Source: Leisingera sp. NJS204 (GTDB taxonomy: Bacteria > Pseudomonadota > Alphaproteobacteria > Rhodobacterales > Rhodobacteraceae). From it: DNA of 64,000 nt. The translations under genes were made by a program, and so were the position numbers. Below the pieces are notes generated by a model. The model had not been told where the DNA came from. It did not search any database and saw only the letters and a list, made by a program, of their open reading frames with translations. Numbering within the stretch: position 1 is the stretch's first letter; each line of letters begins with the position of its first letter. Positions 26,970 through 36,414 of the stretch are shown piece after piece. The stretch spans positions 1-64,000 of the forward strand of contig NZ_CP035419.1 in assembly GCF_004123675.1 (NCBI RefSeq). The letters run 5' to 3'.

Positions 26970-29357
26970 TCAGCCGGGATTGACCGGCATCAGCGCGGCA
27001 TTGCGGCCTGCCGTCAGACCTTCAATGGAATTAACGATTGCCTGCCGGTCGATCCGGAAATGGCGGGCGAGATCGCCGATTGTTCCAGTCTGGCCAAAGT
27101 GCTCCACCCCATGCGGGATCGTCCTGTGCCCGGCCACGGCGCCAAGCCAGGCGAGGGTTGCGGGATGGCCGTCGATCACGGTGACCAAGGTGCAATGCGC
27201 AGGCAGATCCCGCAGCAGCTGTTCGATATGCGCCAAAGCGATCGGATTGCCGCGGGCGCGCTCCCGCTGGGCGGCGGTCCAGCCTGCATTCAAACGGTCC
27301 GCCGAGGTGACAGCCAGCACGCCGATATCCCGCCGCACGCCGCCGATCATACCGGCGGCGGCAATCGCCTCGTCTGCGACCGCGCCCTGATAGGCGATCA
27401 CAACCGAACAATTGGGGCCGGGCTTGCGCAGCCAGTAGGCACCGTCGATGGCGCCTTGGCGGAAATCCTCATCGGCGCGTTTGCCCGGCTGCTCCAGCGG
27501 CTTTGTGCTGAGCCGCAGATAGACCGATCCGCCGGTCTCATCCCTGAGCCAAGTGCGCTCATCCGGGTCGCCGTTGCCATCCCTCTGCAAATAGCCAAAG
27601 GCCCATTCCATGATTACCGCCAGTTCATCGGCAAAGGCAGGTTCAAAGGCCGCCAGCCCGTCCTGGCTCATCCCGATCAGCGGGGTGCTGATGGATTGAT
27701 GCGCGCCGCCCTCGGGCGCCAGTGTCACACCGGAAGGGGTGCCTGCAATCATGAACCGCGCGTCCTGGTAACAGGCATAGTTCAGCGCATCGAGACCGCG
27801 GCAGACAAAGGGATCATAGACCGTGCCGACCGGGATCACCCGCTTGCCCCACAGGCTGTGCGCCAGCCCCGCTGCCCCCAGCAGCAGGAACAGGTTCATC
27901 TCGGCAATGCCCAGCTCCAGATGCTGGCCCTCGGGGGCAAAGTTCCACTTGGCGGTGGAGGGAATGCGGTGTTCGATGAACGCATCCGCCTGCGCCTCGC
28001 GGGCAAACAGTTTGCGCCGGTTCACCCATGGCCCCAGCCCGGTGGTGCCGGTCACATCCGGCGAGGTGGTCAGGATCCGTGCCGCCAGTTCGCTGTCACC
28101 GCGCGCCAGCGCATCCATGATTTTGCCAAAGGCCATCTGGGTCGAGATTTCACGGGATGTATCCAACGCCACGGATGGCACCGCCAGCGGCGCCTCGGCA
28201 TACCGGCGCGGGCCCTGGGCAAAAAACGGCACCTGGCCCAGGAAGGCCTGCAGCGCCGGCACATCCGCAACGGTGGCAAAAGGATCCCATTCCTGGCCTT
28301 TGGGCACCCCCATATGTGATTGCCAATCCGCCATCTGGGCCTTGGTCATCAGCCCGCCGTGGTTATCCTTGTGGCCGGCAATCGGCGTGCCCCAGCCCTT
28401 GACCGTATAGGCCAGGAAGCAGACCGGGCGGTCGTGGCCGATGGCAGCAAACGCATCCGCCATGGTCTCCACACAGTTGCCGCCGAGATTTTCCATCAGC
28501 GCCGCCAGCTCCGCATCATTGCGGTGGTCTATCAGCGCTGTGACCGCGCCCTGATCGCCCAAGTCATCCAGCAGCCGCTGGCGCCAGACCGCACCGCCCA
28601 TGTAGGTCAGCGCCGAATATTCCTGGTTCGGGCAGGCATCGATCCAGGCGCGCAAGGCTTCCCCGCCCGGCTCTTCAAATGCCGCACGCTGCAGCGCCCC
28701 GTATTTCACCCGCACCACATCCCAGCCAAAGGCATCAAAGATCTTCTCGATGCGCTCAAACAGCCCTTCGCGCACAATCCCATCCAGCGACTGGCGGTTG
28801 TAGTCGATGATCCACCAGGTGTTGCGCAGGCCGTTCTTCCAGCCCTCTTGCAGTACCTCGTAGATGTTGCCCTCATCCAGTTCGGCATCACCGACCAGGG
28901 CCACCATGCGCCCCAGTCTGGTTCCCGTCCCCCAGTCCTTGGCGGCGATGAAATCCTGCACCAGGGACGCCAGCGCGGTGATGCCGACACCCAGCCCGAC
29001 CGAGCCGGTGGAGAAATCCACATCGTCAATGTCCTTGGTGCGGCTGGGATAGCTTTGCACCCCGCCAAAGCCGCGGAAATTCTCCATCTTTTCGCGGGTT
29101 TGGTTGCCCATCAGGTATTGCATCGCGTGGAAGACGGGCGAGGCATGCGGTTTCACCGCCACCCGGTCCTCGGGCCGCAGCGCCGAGAAGTACAGCGCCG
29201 TCATGATCGACACCATCGAGGCAGAGGAGGCCTGATGCCCGCCCACCTTGATCCCGTCCGGATTGGGGCGGATGTGGTTGGCGTTGTGGATCATCCAGTG
29301 CGACAGCCACAACAGCCGCTGCTCAACGGTCTTCAGATGGGTCAGGTCCGGGCGCAT
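26970..29357 (-). CDS. mdeB: AceE-type oxo-acid dehydrogenase E1 homologue (MdeB-like)
   Basis: A thiamine-diphosphate enzyme of 795 residues resembling homodimeric pyruvate dehydrogenase E1/transketolase. The ThDP motif runs GDAELDEGNIYEVLQEGW to NTWWIIDYN, and HQASSASMVSIMTALYF and EGGAHQSISTPLIGM are typical AceE segments. It lies 10 bp downstream of methionine gamma-lyase. This is the mdeA-mdeB arrangement of Pseudomonas putida, where MdeB acts on 2-oxobutyrate from methionine. At 795 residues it is shorter than AceE (about 890). ATG 29357 has AAGGAGA upstream. Whether it needs E2/E3 partners is unknown. Confidence 0.85.
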   Translation of the reverse strand: MRPDLTHLKTVEQRLLWLSHWMIHNANHIRPNPDGIKVGGHQASSASMVSIMTALYFSALRPEDRVAVKPHASPVFHAMQYLMGNQTREKMENFRGFGGVQSYPSRTKDIDDVDFSTGSVGLGVGITALASLVQDFIAAKDWGTGTRLGRMVALVGDAELDEGNIYEVLQEGWKNGLRNTWWIIDYNRQSLDGIVREGLFERIEKIFDAFGWDVVRVKYGALQRAAFEEPGGEALRAWIDACPNQEYSALTYMGGAVWRQRLLDDLGDQGAVTALIDHRNDAELAALMENLGGNCVETMADAFAAIGHDRPVCFLAYTVKGWGTPIAGHKDNHGGLMTKAQMADWQSHMGVPKGQEWDPFATVADVPALQAFLGQVPFFAQGPRRYAEAPLAVPSVALDTSREISTQMAFGKIMDALARGDSELAARILTTSPDVTGTTGLGPWVNRRKLFAREAQADAFIEHRIPSTAKWNFAPEGQHLELGIAEMNLFLLLGAAGLAHSLWGKRVIPVGTVYDPFVCRGLDALNYACYQDARFMIAGTPSGVTLAPEGGAHQSISTPLIGMSQDGLAAFEPAFADELAVIMEWAFGYLQRDGNGDPDERTWLRDETGGSVYLRLSTKPLEQPGKRADEDFRQGAIDGAYWLRKPGPNCSVVIAYQGAVADEAIAAAGMIGGVRRDIGVLAVTSADRLNAGWTAAQRERARGNPIALAHIEQLLRDLPAHCTLVTVIDGHPATLAWLGAVAGHRTIPHGVEHFGQTGTIGDLARHFRIDRQAIVNSIEGLTAGRNAALMPVNPG

Positions 29358-29367
29358 GGCTGTCTCC

Positions 29368-30570
29368 TTATTCGGCGGCGTGCTGCACCGGGGCGGGCAG
29401 GGCCTGCTCCAGATCCGCCAGAATGTCCTCGACCTCCTCCAGGCCGACGGACAGGCGGATCAGCCCGTCGCTGATGCCATGTTCGGCGCGCTCTTCCGGC
29501 GTATAGGTCGAATGGGTCATCGAGGCGGGGTGCTGGATCAGGGTCTCGGCATCACCCAGAGACACCGCGCGCTGGATCATCTGCAGACCGTTCATCAGCG
29601 CGATGCCGCCGGCCAGCCCGCCCTCGACCTCAAACGCGATCATCGCGCCGGGCTGGTCCATCTGGCGTTCCGCCACGTCATGCTGCGGGAAGCTTTTGAG
29701 GCCTGGGAAGTGCATTGTGCGGACCGCCGGATGGGCGGCGAGGAAGTCTGCAACCACCCTGGCCGAGGCGCAGTGGCGGTCCATCCGCAGGTTCAGCGTC
29801 TTCAGACCGCGCAGGATCAGCATGGCATTGAACGGCGCCATCACCGCACCGGTCATGTCTTTCATGCCGACCAGACGGATTTCGGCGATCTGCTCGGCAC
29901 GGCCCGCAACCAGCCCGGCCACCACATCGCCATGGCCGCCAAGGTATTTGGTGGCGGAATGCAGCACAATATCGGCGCCCAGTTCAATCGGGCGGGTCAG
30001 ATACGGGGTGGAATAGGTGTTGTCGACCACCAGCTGGGCGCCAGAGGCATGGGCAATCTCGGCCGCGCCTTCGATATCCACCAGCCGCATGTTGGGGTTG
30101 GCCGGCGTTTCAAAGTAGACCACCCGCGTCTTGCCAGAGACCGCTTTGCGCAGGTTGTCCAGGTCGCTCATGTCGACATGGGTGATGGTGACGCCCCATT
30201 TCGCCAGCCCGTGACGCATGAAGGCAAAGGTGCAGCCATAAAGCGTCTTGTCGACGATGACTTCGTCCCCCGGCGACAGCAGTGTCCACAGCACAGCGGT
30301 CACCGCCCCCATGCCGCTGGCCAGCGCCAGGCCGGCTTCTGCGCCCTCCAGCGTGGCGATGCGCTGCTCCAGCAGATCGCAGGTCGGGTTTGAGATGCGG
30401 CTGTAAATATGGCCCGCGCGCTCCCCCGCAAACATCTCGCCGCCGGCCTCGGCAGTCTCAAACGCAAAGGTCGATGTCAGGTGCAGCGGCGGCGTCAATG
30501 CGCCTTCGTGGTCCTGCGGATCATAGGCGTGATGGATGGCGCGGGTGGCAAAGCCGTTGGGACCGGTCAT
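29368..30570 (-). CDS. mdeA: L-methionine gamma-lyase
   Basis: A PLP enzyme (400 residues) that splits methionine into methanethiol, 2-oxobutyrate and ammonia. The MGL-specific Cys is in LYGCTFAF, the PLP lysine in HSATKYLGGHGD, and the neighbour-subunit phosphate contact in IYSRISNPT. The Cys separates it from cystathionine gamma-lyase and O-acetylhomoserine enzymes. ATG 30570 has GAGGAGA upstream. Followed by the E1-type gene and divergent from an Lrp-type regulator. In marine bacteria methanethiol links to DMSP metabolism, so sulfur supply is a plausible context (inference). Confidence 0.92.
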   Translation of the reverse strand: MTGPNGFATRAIHHAYDPQDHEGALTPPLHLTSTFAFETAEAGGEMFAGERAGHIYSRISNPTCDLLEQRIATLEGAEAGLALASGMGAVTAVLWTLLSPGDEVIVDKTLYGCTFAFMRHGLAKWGVTITHVDMSDLDNLRKAVSGKTRVVYFETPANPNMRLVDIEGAAEIAHASGAQLVVDNTYSTPYLTRPIELGADIVLHSATKYLGGHGDVVAGLVAGRAEQIAEIRLVGMKDMTGAVMAPFNAMLILRGLKTLNLRMDRHCASARVVADFLAAHPAVRTMHFPGLKSFPQHDVAERQMDQPGAMIAFEVEGGLAGGIALMNGLQMIQRAVSLGDAETLIQHPASMTHSTYTPEERAEHGISDGLIRLSVGLEEVEDILADLEQALPAPVQHAAE

Positions 30571-30655
30571 GGCTGTCTCCTCAATCTGATTTCGGCCATA
30601 ATGAACCCAAGTGCACAGCATTTGATTGCGAAATATGCCTCAGAAGATATAATTA

Positions 30656-30672
30656 TTGGCAGATACTGCCAA
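30656..30672. promoter_or_regulatory. Perfect palindrome between mdeA and mdeR, candidate Lrp-type operator
   Basis: TTGGCAG-ATA-CTGCCAA is a perfect 7-bp inverted repeat with a 3-base spacer. It ends 12 bases before the mdeR start codon and lies 86 bp from mdeA. It is the best candidate for MdeR binding, for autoregulation and control of mdeA. Confidence 0.6.
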
Positions 30673-30684
30673 CTCGGGATCCGC

Positions 30685-31143
30685 ATGGACAACAAAGACA
30701 GACAAATCATCCGCGCCCTGCAGCAGGACGGGCGGATGACCAACCAGGAGCTTGCCGACGCGGTCAGCCTGTCTCCGTCGCCGTGTCTGCGGCGGGTCCG
30801 GAACCTTGAAGCCAAGGGGATTATCCGCGGTTACAGCGCCGATGCGGATGCCGCCGCCTGCGGGCTGGCGATCACCGTCTTTGTCCGCATCCGCCTGGAA
30901 CGGCATAACGAAACCGACGTCCAGAATTTCGAACGGCGGATGCAGATGATCGAGGAGGTGCTGGAGTGCCACGTGCTGACTGGCGCAATGGACTACCAAT
31001 TGCGGGTACTGGTGCCTGATCTGGAAGCCTATGAAAATTTCATCCGCCACCGCATTCATCCGATCGGCGGCATTGCATCGATCGACACCAGTTTTGTCTA
31101 CGGCACCGTAAAACGCACCGCTGTCTTTCCCCTGTCTGAATGA
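30685..31143 (+). CDS. mdeR: Lrp/AsnC-family regulator of methionine breakdown
   Basis: The 152-residue protein has an N-terminal helix-turn-helix (DRQIIRALQQDGRMTNQELA through LSPSPCLRRVRNLEAKGII) and a C-terminal RAM/AsnC ligand domain (ECHVLTGAMDYQLRVLVPDLEAY). Divergent from mdeA, as in the Pseudomonas mdeR-mdeAB locus, where the regulator activates methionine catabolism. ATG 30685 was chosen because it gives the standard MDNKDRQI start. An upstream frame extension would run into the palindrome and mdeA promoter. Confidence 0.88.
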   Translation: MDNKDRQIIRALQQDGRMTNQELADAVSLSPSPCLRRVRNLEAKGIIRGYSADADAAACGLAITVFVRIRLERHNETDVQNFERRMQMIEEVLECHVLTGAMDYQLRVLVPDLEAYENFIRHRIHPIGGIASIDTSFVYGTVKRTAVFPLSE

Positions 31144-31206
31144 ACCCGGACCTTTTACTCCCGCCGCCAAGCGCAAAGCAACGGGCCCTGACCCTAAGGG
31201 CAACCG

Positions 31207-32586
31207 CTAAAACGCAAGCTGCGGCAGGCTGTGCGGGTTCAGCTTTAAAAGGGCTGCAATCAGCCCCAGGCCTTTGCTGAAACGGGTCTCATCCTGAACC
31301 GCGCCCAGCGAAATCCGCACTGCGCCCGGTGAGCGTGTATCCGGGGGCAGAAAAGGCGCGTCAGGCGTAACGGCTATGTGCATCTGGCTCGCATATTGCG
31401 AAAAATCGACGGAGCTCCACCCGTCAGGCAGCGGCAACCACAGATGCAGTGCTGCAGGGTGCCCTGTCCAGGGTATTCCATTTAATACTCCGCAAACAGT
31501 GCGGTAGCGGCTTTTCAGTGCTTTCCTTTGCCAGTCTGCAATCTCCAGCGCTGTGCCGTCCGATACCCAGCAGCCGGCCAGTTCCTGCATTAAGGGCGTG
31601 CCCGCCCCCCCGAAACTCAGCAGGCGGCCCGTCAGGGAAGGGAGCAAATGGCTTGGCGCAGCCATGTATCCGGCCTGCAGCCCGGGCATCAGGCATGTGC
31701 TGAGGGCAGACATATAGACGGAACGTTCCGGCACCAGCGTTGCCACCGGCGGCGGGCGATCCTCTGCTACAGGGCCAAGCGGATCATCTTCAATGATGTA
31801 AAGACCATGGTCATCGGCAATCCGGGACAGCTCCCTGCGCCGGTCTTCGGGCATCATAACCGGCACCGGGTTTGCCAATGACGGCAGCAAACACAGGACT
31901 TTAGCGCCGGACGTCCGGCAGGCTTTCACCAATGCATCCGGCAAAATGCCAGATGAGTCCGTTTTCAGTCCTGAAAGTTTCAATCCCAAATAGGAACAAC
32001 CGGAAACGAGCAGATTATGGGTGATGCAGTCAGACAAAACGGTGTCGCCAGGACGGGTCAGTGCGGACAGCGCAACAGACATTCCGTGACTGCCGCCGTT
32101 TGTCACCAGAATCTGTTCCGGAGCGGCGGCAAGACCGCAGGCTGCCAGCCACTTTGCCCCTGCCGCGCGGCGGCCATCATGCCCGGAGCTGAAACCGCAA
32201 TCCTGCAGGGCCGAGGGGTTCAGTTCTGCCGTAAGCCTCTGCAATGACAGCTGAAACTGCTTGCTGTGCTCTTGGTTGCGGATGGGGCGGGAGGTAGAGA
32301 AGTCAAACCCTTCTTCAAGAGCGGTTCTTGGCGGAGCCGCGTCTGGCCCGGGACCGCTGACATAGCTGCCCCGGCCAACCTGTCCGTCAATCAGGTTCTG
32401 CTTGCGCAAGCTATCGTAGGCTTTGCTTACGGTGTGAACGCTCAAACCAAGCCGGTCTGCCATTTTGCGGTGCGGCGGCAGCCGGGATCCGGCAGGGAGC
32501 TTCTCCGTCAGTATGGCCTGCTCAATCGCAACTGCCAGGCTGGCATGCAAAGGTGAACGAAGCGTTTCGGGATCAGGATACCACAT
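31207..32586 (-). CDS. MocR-like regulator (GntR plus aminotransferase fold) lacking the PLP lysine
   Basis: 459 residues: a GntR winged helix (about 10-75, LPPHRKMADRLGLSVHTVSKAYD) followed by a fold-type-I aminotransferase-like domain. The position of the Schiff-base lysine reads MSALSTCLMPGLQAGY, where the family has S-K before the PGLR-GY motif; here it is Thr. IIEDDPLGPV keeps the Asp that contacts the pyridine nitrogen. It may therefore bind PLP non-covalently or another ligand. It lies on the same strand just downstream of the ectoine operon, 63 bp after the aspartokinase stop. Its target is unknown. Confidence 0.75.
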   Translation of the reverse strand: MWYPDPETLRSPLHASLAVAIEQAILTEKLPAGSRLPPHRKMADRLGLSVHTVSKAYDSLRKQNLIDGQVGRGSYVSGPGPDAAPPRTALEEGFDFSTSRPIRNQEHSKQFQLSLQRLTAELNPSALQDCGFSSGHDGRRAAGAKWLAACGLAAAPEQILVTNGGSHGMSVALSALTRPGDTVLSDCITHNLLVSGCSYLGLKLSGLKTDSSGILPDALVKACRTSGAKVLCLLPSLANPVPVMMPEDRRRELSRIADDHGLYIIEDDPLGPVAEDRPPPVATLVPERSVYMSALSTCLMPGLQAGYMAAPSHLLPSLTGRLLSFGGAGTPLMQELAGCWVSDGTALEIADWQRKALKSRYRTVCGVLNGIPWTGHPAALHLWLPLPDGWSSVDFSQYASQMHIAVTPDAPFLPPDTRSPGAVRISLGAVQDETRFSKGLGLIAALLKLNPHSLPQLAF

Positions 32587-32649
32587 TGCCGCTCCTCAAT
32601 CCTGGCCGCAGGGTCGAAGCGACGGGGTGCCACAGGCCCGGCTGCCTGG

Positions 32650-34086
32650 TCACGCCGCTTTTACTTTTGCAGCCTGGCCGGTTCCCGCAATAAGAGCCCT
32701 GTGCAAAACCGTGACCGCAGTTTCCGCTGACGTCCGTGGCACCGCAAATTGAACATCGACATTGCGCGGTGTCTGATGCGCAGCGATCACCCCGACACCC
32801 GCTTGGTCAAAGGCTGCAAGCCCGCGGCGAAGCACTTGCACCCCGGACAGGTCGCGTCCAATGGCCGAAACGATGGACAACGCCCGTGTGCTGACCTGGG
32901 CGGACGGATACGCGCGCTCAAGGTCATTCACCACACGGCGCACTGTCTTCAGCGATGCCTCGACATAGTGGGTGATCGTATTGGCGTTCGAGCTTTTGGA
33001 AACGATCCGGACGTTGTGGCGGCGCAGGGCCTCTAGAACAGTGGCATCATAGCCTTTGACGCCGACCATATCCTGCTCGAACAGCTCCAGCGCAACCACA
33101 TCAAGGCTGGTCACGATTTCAACGGCTGCGGTTTTGGAAGGCTGGCCGTCGATGAGGGTGCCGGGATCGGAAGGCTCAAAGGCATTGGTGATGCGCAGAG
33201 CCACTTTTGACTGGCGCAGGATCTTGGCAGCATTCGGGTGAATGGCCTCCATCCCCATATTCGACAGCTGGTCGGCGACATCGTAATTCGTGTGCCCCAG
33301 TTTGCGCACGGCTTTTGTGCCCACCAGCGCCGGATCTGCGGATGACAGGTGGAACTCCTTGTGGATGATCGCCTCTTTCGCCTGGGTGTATGCCGCGATG
33401 GTGGAAAATGTGACTTCGGAATACCCGCGGTCATATTCGCGCATCAGCCCCTCGCGGCACTGCGCGTAGCCGGTGACGACAGGCAGTTCTGACGCCAGGT
33501 CAAGAGTGCCAAGGCCGCCACTGATCCGTTCCTCAAGCGAGCATTCCCTGTCATCGCGCCAGCCGCTGAGGTCAATAAAACGGGCATTCACACCGGCACG
33601 CTGCAGCATCAGCGTTGTCACAAAGGCGGAATGCGCCTCGCCCAGCCCGGACAGCAGCTCGCGCACCAGCATCATCTGGCTCGACAGGCGGAAATGGCCG
33701 TAGGAGCACAGGCGCTGCAGGTCGAACAGGCAGCTGCGGGCCCCTTCGATGCGGTCGCGCACGAAATCCTCCGCCAGCGCCCGGTCGGCCGGATTGTCCA
33801 GGACGCCATTGTGGACCCTGGCCATCGCTTCACCCACGCGGCTCAGCGCATCAAGCCAGCCATGATCGTTGTCGTCGTTGGCAAACAGGGCATAGACGCC
33901 AGGTTCCCCGGATTTCTTGTGCTCCAGCAGCAAGTTGGTGATCCCGCCAAAAGCGGAAACAACAAAAATCCGGTGATAGAGCGCGCCACCGCGACGGTCA
34001 GCAATGATCAAAGTGTCGCGCAATTCCCGGATGCGGGACATCGACGTGCCGCCGATCTTCTCGACGGTATGTTCGGGAAAATTCAC
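32650..34086 (-). CDS. ask_ect: Ectoine-cluster aspartokinase
   Basis: Aspartate kinase of 478 residues that starts the aspartate branch feeding ectoine. It begins TVEKIGGTSM (Lys/ATP site), has GYSEVTFSTIAAY and AVRKLGHTNYDVADQL, then two ACT domains (about 320-460, VGVKGYDATVLEAL and IVSAIGRDLSGV). Ask_ect enzymes of ectoine operons are typically relieved from lysine/threonine inhibition (family knowledge). It is last in the ectABC-ask order, 31 bp after ectC. Confidence 0.9.
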   Translation of the reverse strand: MNFPEHTVEKIGGTSMSRIRELRDTLIIADRRGGALYHRIFVVSAFGGITNLLLEHKKSGEPGVYALFANDDNDHGWLDALSRVGEAMARVHNGVLDNPADRALAEDFVRDRIEGARSCLFDLQRLCSYGHFRLSSQMMLVRELLSGLGEAHSAFVTTLMLQRAGVNARFIDLSGWRDDRECSLEERISGGLGTLDLASELPVVTGYAQCREGLMREYDRGYSEVTFSTIAAYTQAKEAIIHKEFHLSSADPALVGTKAVRKLGHTNYDVADQLSNMGMEAIHPNAAKILRQSKVALRITNAFEPSDPGTLIDGQPSKTAAVEIVTSLDVVALELFEQDMVGVKGYDATVLEALRRHNVRIVSKSSNANTITHYVEASLKTVRRVVNDLERAYPSAQVSTRALSIVSAIGRDLSGVQVLRRGLAAFDQAGVGVIAAHQTPRNVDVQFAVPRTSAETAVTVLHRALIAGTGQAAKVKAA

Positions 34087-34117
34087 TGTCTATCCCCCGG
34101 CTGGCGCCGGGGCCTCT

Positions 34118-34510
34118 TCAAGTGGTTTCCAGTGCGTAGGAGCCATCTTCGCGATGGGTTTCGCTACCGGTCACCGGCGGGTTAAACACACAGGCCATGA
34201 CAAGCTCTTCCTCAGCGCGCAGGGTGTGGCGGTCATGTTTGTCCAGCGCGTACATGACGCCGGGCCGGATCAGGTGGGTTTCGCCGGTGGCCAGATCGGT
34301 GATCGAGCCTGTGCCTTGCATGCAATAAACGCTCTCGAAGTGGTTCTTGTATTCGAACGTGTGTTCCGAACCGGCCTCAAGAAAGGTGATGTGGAACGAA
34401 AACCCCATCCCGTCCTGCTCCAGCAGCATCCGGACCGAAGACCACTTTGCGTCCGATACAACGCGGCTGCGGTCACTTTTGACAATGTCGTTGTAGTCGC
34501 GAACTATCAT
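34118..34510 (-). CDS. ectC: Ectoine synthase
   Basis: A cupin enzyme (130 residues) that cyclises N-gamma-acetyl-2,4-diaminobutyrate to ectoine. It reads [14 protein letters not shown] at the start, then [19 protein letters not shown] and [17 protein letters not shown], which hold the metal-binding Glu, Tyr and His residues of the family. Length is normal. It starts 3 bp after the ectB stop. Final step of compatible-solute synthesis under osmotic stress. Confidence 0.96.
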   Translation of the reverse strand: MIVRDYNDIVKSDRSRVVSDAKWSSVRMLLEQDGMGFSFHITFLEAGSEHTFEYKNHFESVYCMQGTGSITDLATGETHLIRPGVMYALDKHDRHTLRAEEELVMACVFNPPVTGSETHREDGSYALETT

Positions 34511-34513
34511 GTC

Positions 34514-35803
34514 TTACTCCGCTGCAAATTTGCTTGAGTCCGTTACGCCGCGGATCGCGCCGCGCAGGATGTTCAGACCCTTCATCAGGGTATCCTCAGA
34601 TGTGGTCAGGGGGGCCAGCACCTTGACCACCTGGTCTTTGTTGCCCGAGGTTTCGATAATCAGCCCGTTTTCAAAGGCATGGGCGCAGATGCTGGCGGCC
34701 AGTTCGCCAGAGCCGACATCCAGCCCCTGCATCATGCCGCGCCCCTTGAGACAGGCGCCAGGCAGCAATTCGGCCATTTCCTCCAGGGCGGCAGTCAACA
34801 GCCGGGCTTTGGCGGCGGCATCCTTTTGGAACCGGCCGTCACCCCAGAATTTCCGGATCGCAACCCGGGCCGTGACAAAGGCATGAGTGTTGCCGCGGAA
34901 GGTGCCGTTGTGTTCGGCCGGGCCGAATATGTCATGTGCGGGGCGCACCAGCATCAGCGCCATCGGCAGGCCAAATCCCGAGATCGATTTCGCCAGCGTC
35001 ACAATGTCCGGTGTGATCCCCATGTCCTCAAACGAAAAGAAGCCGCCGGTACGGCCGCAGCCGGCCTGGATGTCGTCGATGATCAGCAGCGCGCCGTGCT
35101 CCTTGGCCAGCGCGGCGATGCGCTGCACCCATTCGGGGCGCGCGGCATTCAGGCCGCCTTCGCCCTGCACGGTCTCCAGCAGGATAGCCGCAGGGGCGTC
35201 GATGCCGCTGGAGCGGTCGTTCAGCATCGTCTCAAGGTATTCAGCGGTATCAGCGCCGCCCGGAAAGTAGCCGTCATAGGGCATCCGGGTGACGCCGTTC
35301 AGCGGGGTGCCGGCGCCGCCGCGGTGATAGCTGTTGCCGGTGGCCGCCAAGGCGCCCAGGGTGACACCGTGAAAGCCGTTGGTGAAGGCGATGACAGTGC
35401 TGCGGCCGGTCACCTTGCGGGCCAGTTTCAGCGCTGCCTCAACCGCATTGGCGCCGGTCGGGCCGGTGAACATCACCTTGTGGTCCATGTTGCGCGGCCG
35501 CAGGATGTGCCGGTCGAAGGCATCAAGGAAATCCGCCTTGGCACTGGTGTGGAAATCCAGCCCGTGCGCCAGCCCGTCGGATGAGATGTGGTCGAGCAGC
35601 GCCGCCTTCATGTCCGGATCGTTGTGCCCGTAGTTGAGCGACGAACAGCCGGCAAGAAAGTCGATGTACCGGCGTCCCTTGTCGTCAGTCAGCTCAGAGC
35701 CGCTGGCATGGGTGAACACCGTATCGAAGCCGCGGCAATAGCTGCGCGCTTCGGATTCGCGGCGCTTGAAAATGGAAATCTCGGCTGACGTATCAGTCGG
35801 CAT
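34514..35803 (-). CDS. ectB: Diaminobutyrate-2-oxoglutarate transaminase
   Basis: A class-III PLP aminotransferase (429 residues) that makes 2,4-diaminobutyrate from aspartate semialdehyde. It starts ISIFKRRESEARSYCRGF, with IDDIQAGCGRTGGFFSFED (PLP contact) and VTLAKSISGFGLPMAL (PLP lysine). ATG 35803 has AAGAGGA upstream. Normal length. Second gene of the ectABC-ask operon. Confidence 0.95.
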   Translation of the reverse strand: MPTDTSAEISIFKRRESEARSYCRGFDTVFTHASGSELTDDKGRRYIDFLAGCSSLNYGHNDPDMKAALLDHISSDGLAHGLDFHTSAKADFLDAFDRHILRPRNMDHKVMFTGPTGANAVEAALKLARKVTGRSTVIAFTNGFHGVTLGALAATGNSYHRGGAGTPLNGVTRMPYDGYFPGGADTAEYLETMLNDRSSGIDAPAAILLETVQGEGGLNAARPEWVQRIAALAKEHGALLIIDDIQAGCGRTGGFFSFEDMGITPDIVTLAKSISGFGLPMALMLVRPAHDIFGPAEHNGTFRGNTHAFVTARVAIRKFWGDGRFQKDAAAKARLLTAALEEMAELLPGACLKGRGMMQGLDVGSGELAASICAHAFENGLIIETSGNKDQVVKVLAPLTTSEDTLMKGLNILRGAIRGVTDSSKFAAE

Positions 35804-35865
35804 ATTGTGTCCTCTTGGAACTAGACAGGTCAAAACGGGCAAGCGCCACATGGATCAAAGCGCCC

Positions 35866-36414
35866 TCAAACTGTGCTGCCGGGCGCCTCGGAGAAATCGA
35901 TCGTAACCATGTGCTCGGTACTCTGGCGGTCACGGAAATGCCCGGTCTGCGTAAAATGGGGCCGGCTCCTCAGCGGCGCGCTCCGGTTGGCTGCGAAGTT
36001 GTGGAACAATGCCCAGGACGCTCTGTTTTCTTGCGTGATTGTCGTTTGCAGCCGTTTGATGTTTTTGCAGGCCTCGCGGAGCAGCAGGCCGTTCAGCATC
36101 CGCGAGCCAAGCCCGGTCCCGCGGGCGTGTTCCGACACTGCCACCTGCCAGACAAACAGCGTTTCCGGATCGTCAGGCAGAACGTAGGCAGAAGTCCAGC
36201 CAGCTATTTCTTCCTCAATCTCGGCAACCACGCAGGTCTCGCTGAAGTGGTCGCACTGGATCAGATTGCAGTACATGGAGTTTTCGTCGAGCGGCTTGCA
36301 TGCGCGCACCAGCTCCCAGATTCCGGCTCCATCTTCCGCTGCGGGCTCGCGCAGCGCAGGTGTTGCTTTCCGGAAAAACTCTAACGCATGCCGCATCTGC
36401 CCCGGCGCCTCCAT
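35866..36414 (-). CDS. ectA: Diaminobutyrate acetyltransferase
   Basis: A GNAT acetyltransferase (up to 182 residues) that acetylates diaminobutyrate. Typical EctA segments are GIWELVRACKPLDENSMYCNLIQCDHF, in two parts, and VSEHARGTGLGSRML (acetyl-CoA loop). Two starts are possible: ATG 36414, used here, without a visible ribosome site; and ATG 36396 (MRHALEFF), with GGAGG about 11 bases upstream. First gene of the ectoine operon and divergent from an EctR-type repressor. Confidence 0.93.
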   Translation of the reverse strand: MEAPGQMRHALEFFRKATPALREPAAEDGAGIWELVRACKPLDENSMYCNLIQCDHFSETCVVAEIEEEIAGWTSAYVLPDDPETLFVWQVAVSEHARGTGLGSRMLNGLLLREACKNIKRLQTTITQENRASWALFHNFAANRSAPLRSRPHFTQTGHFRDRQSTEHMVTIDFSEAPGSTV

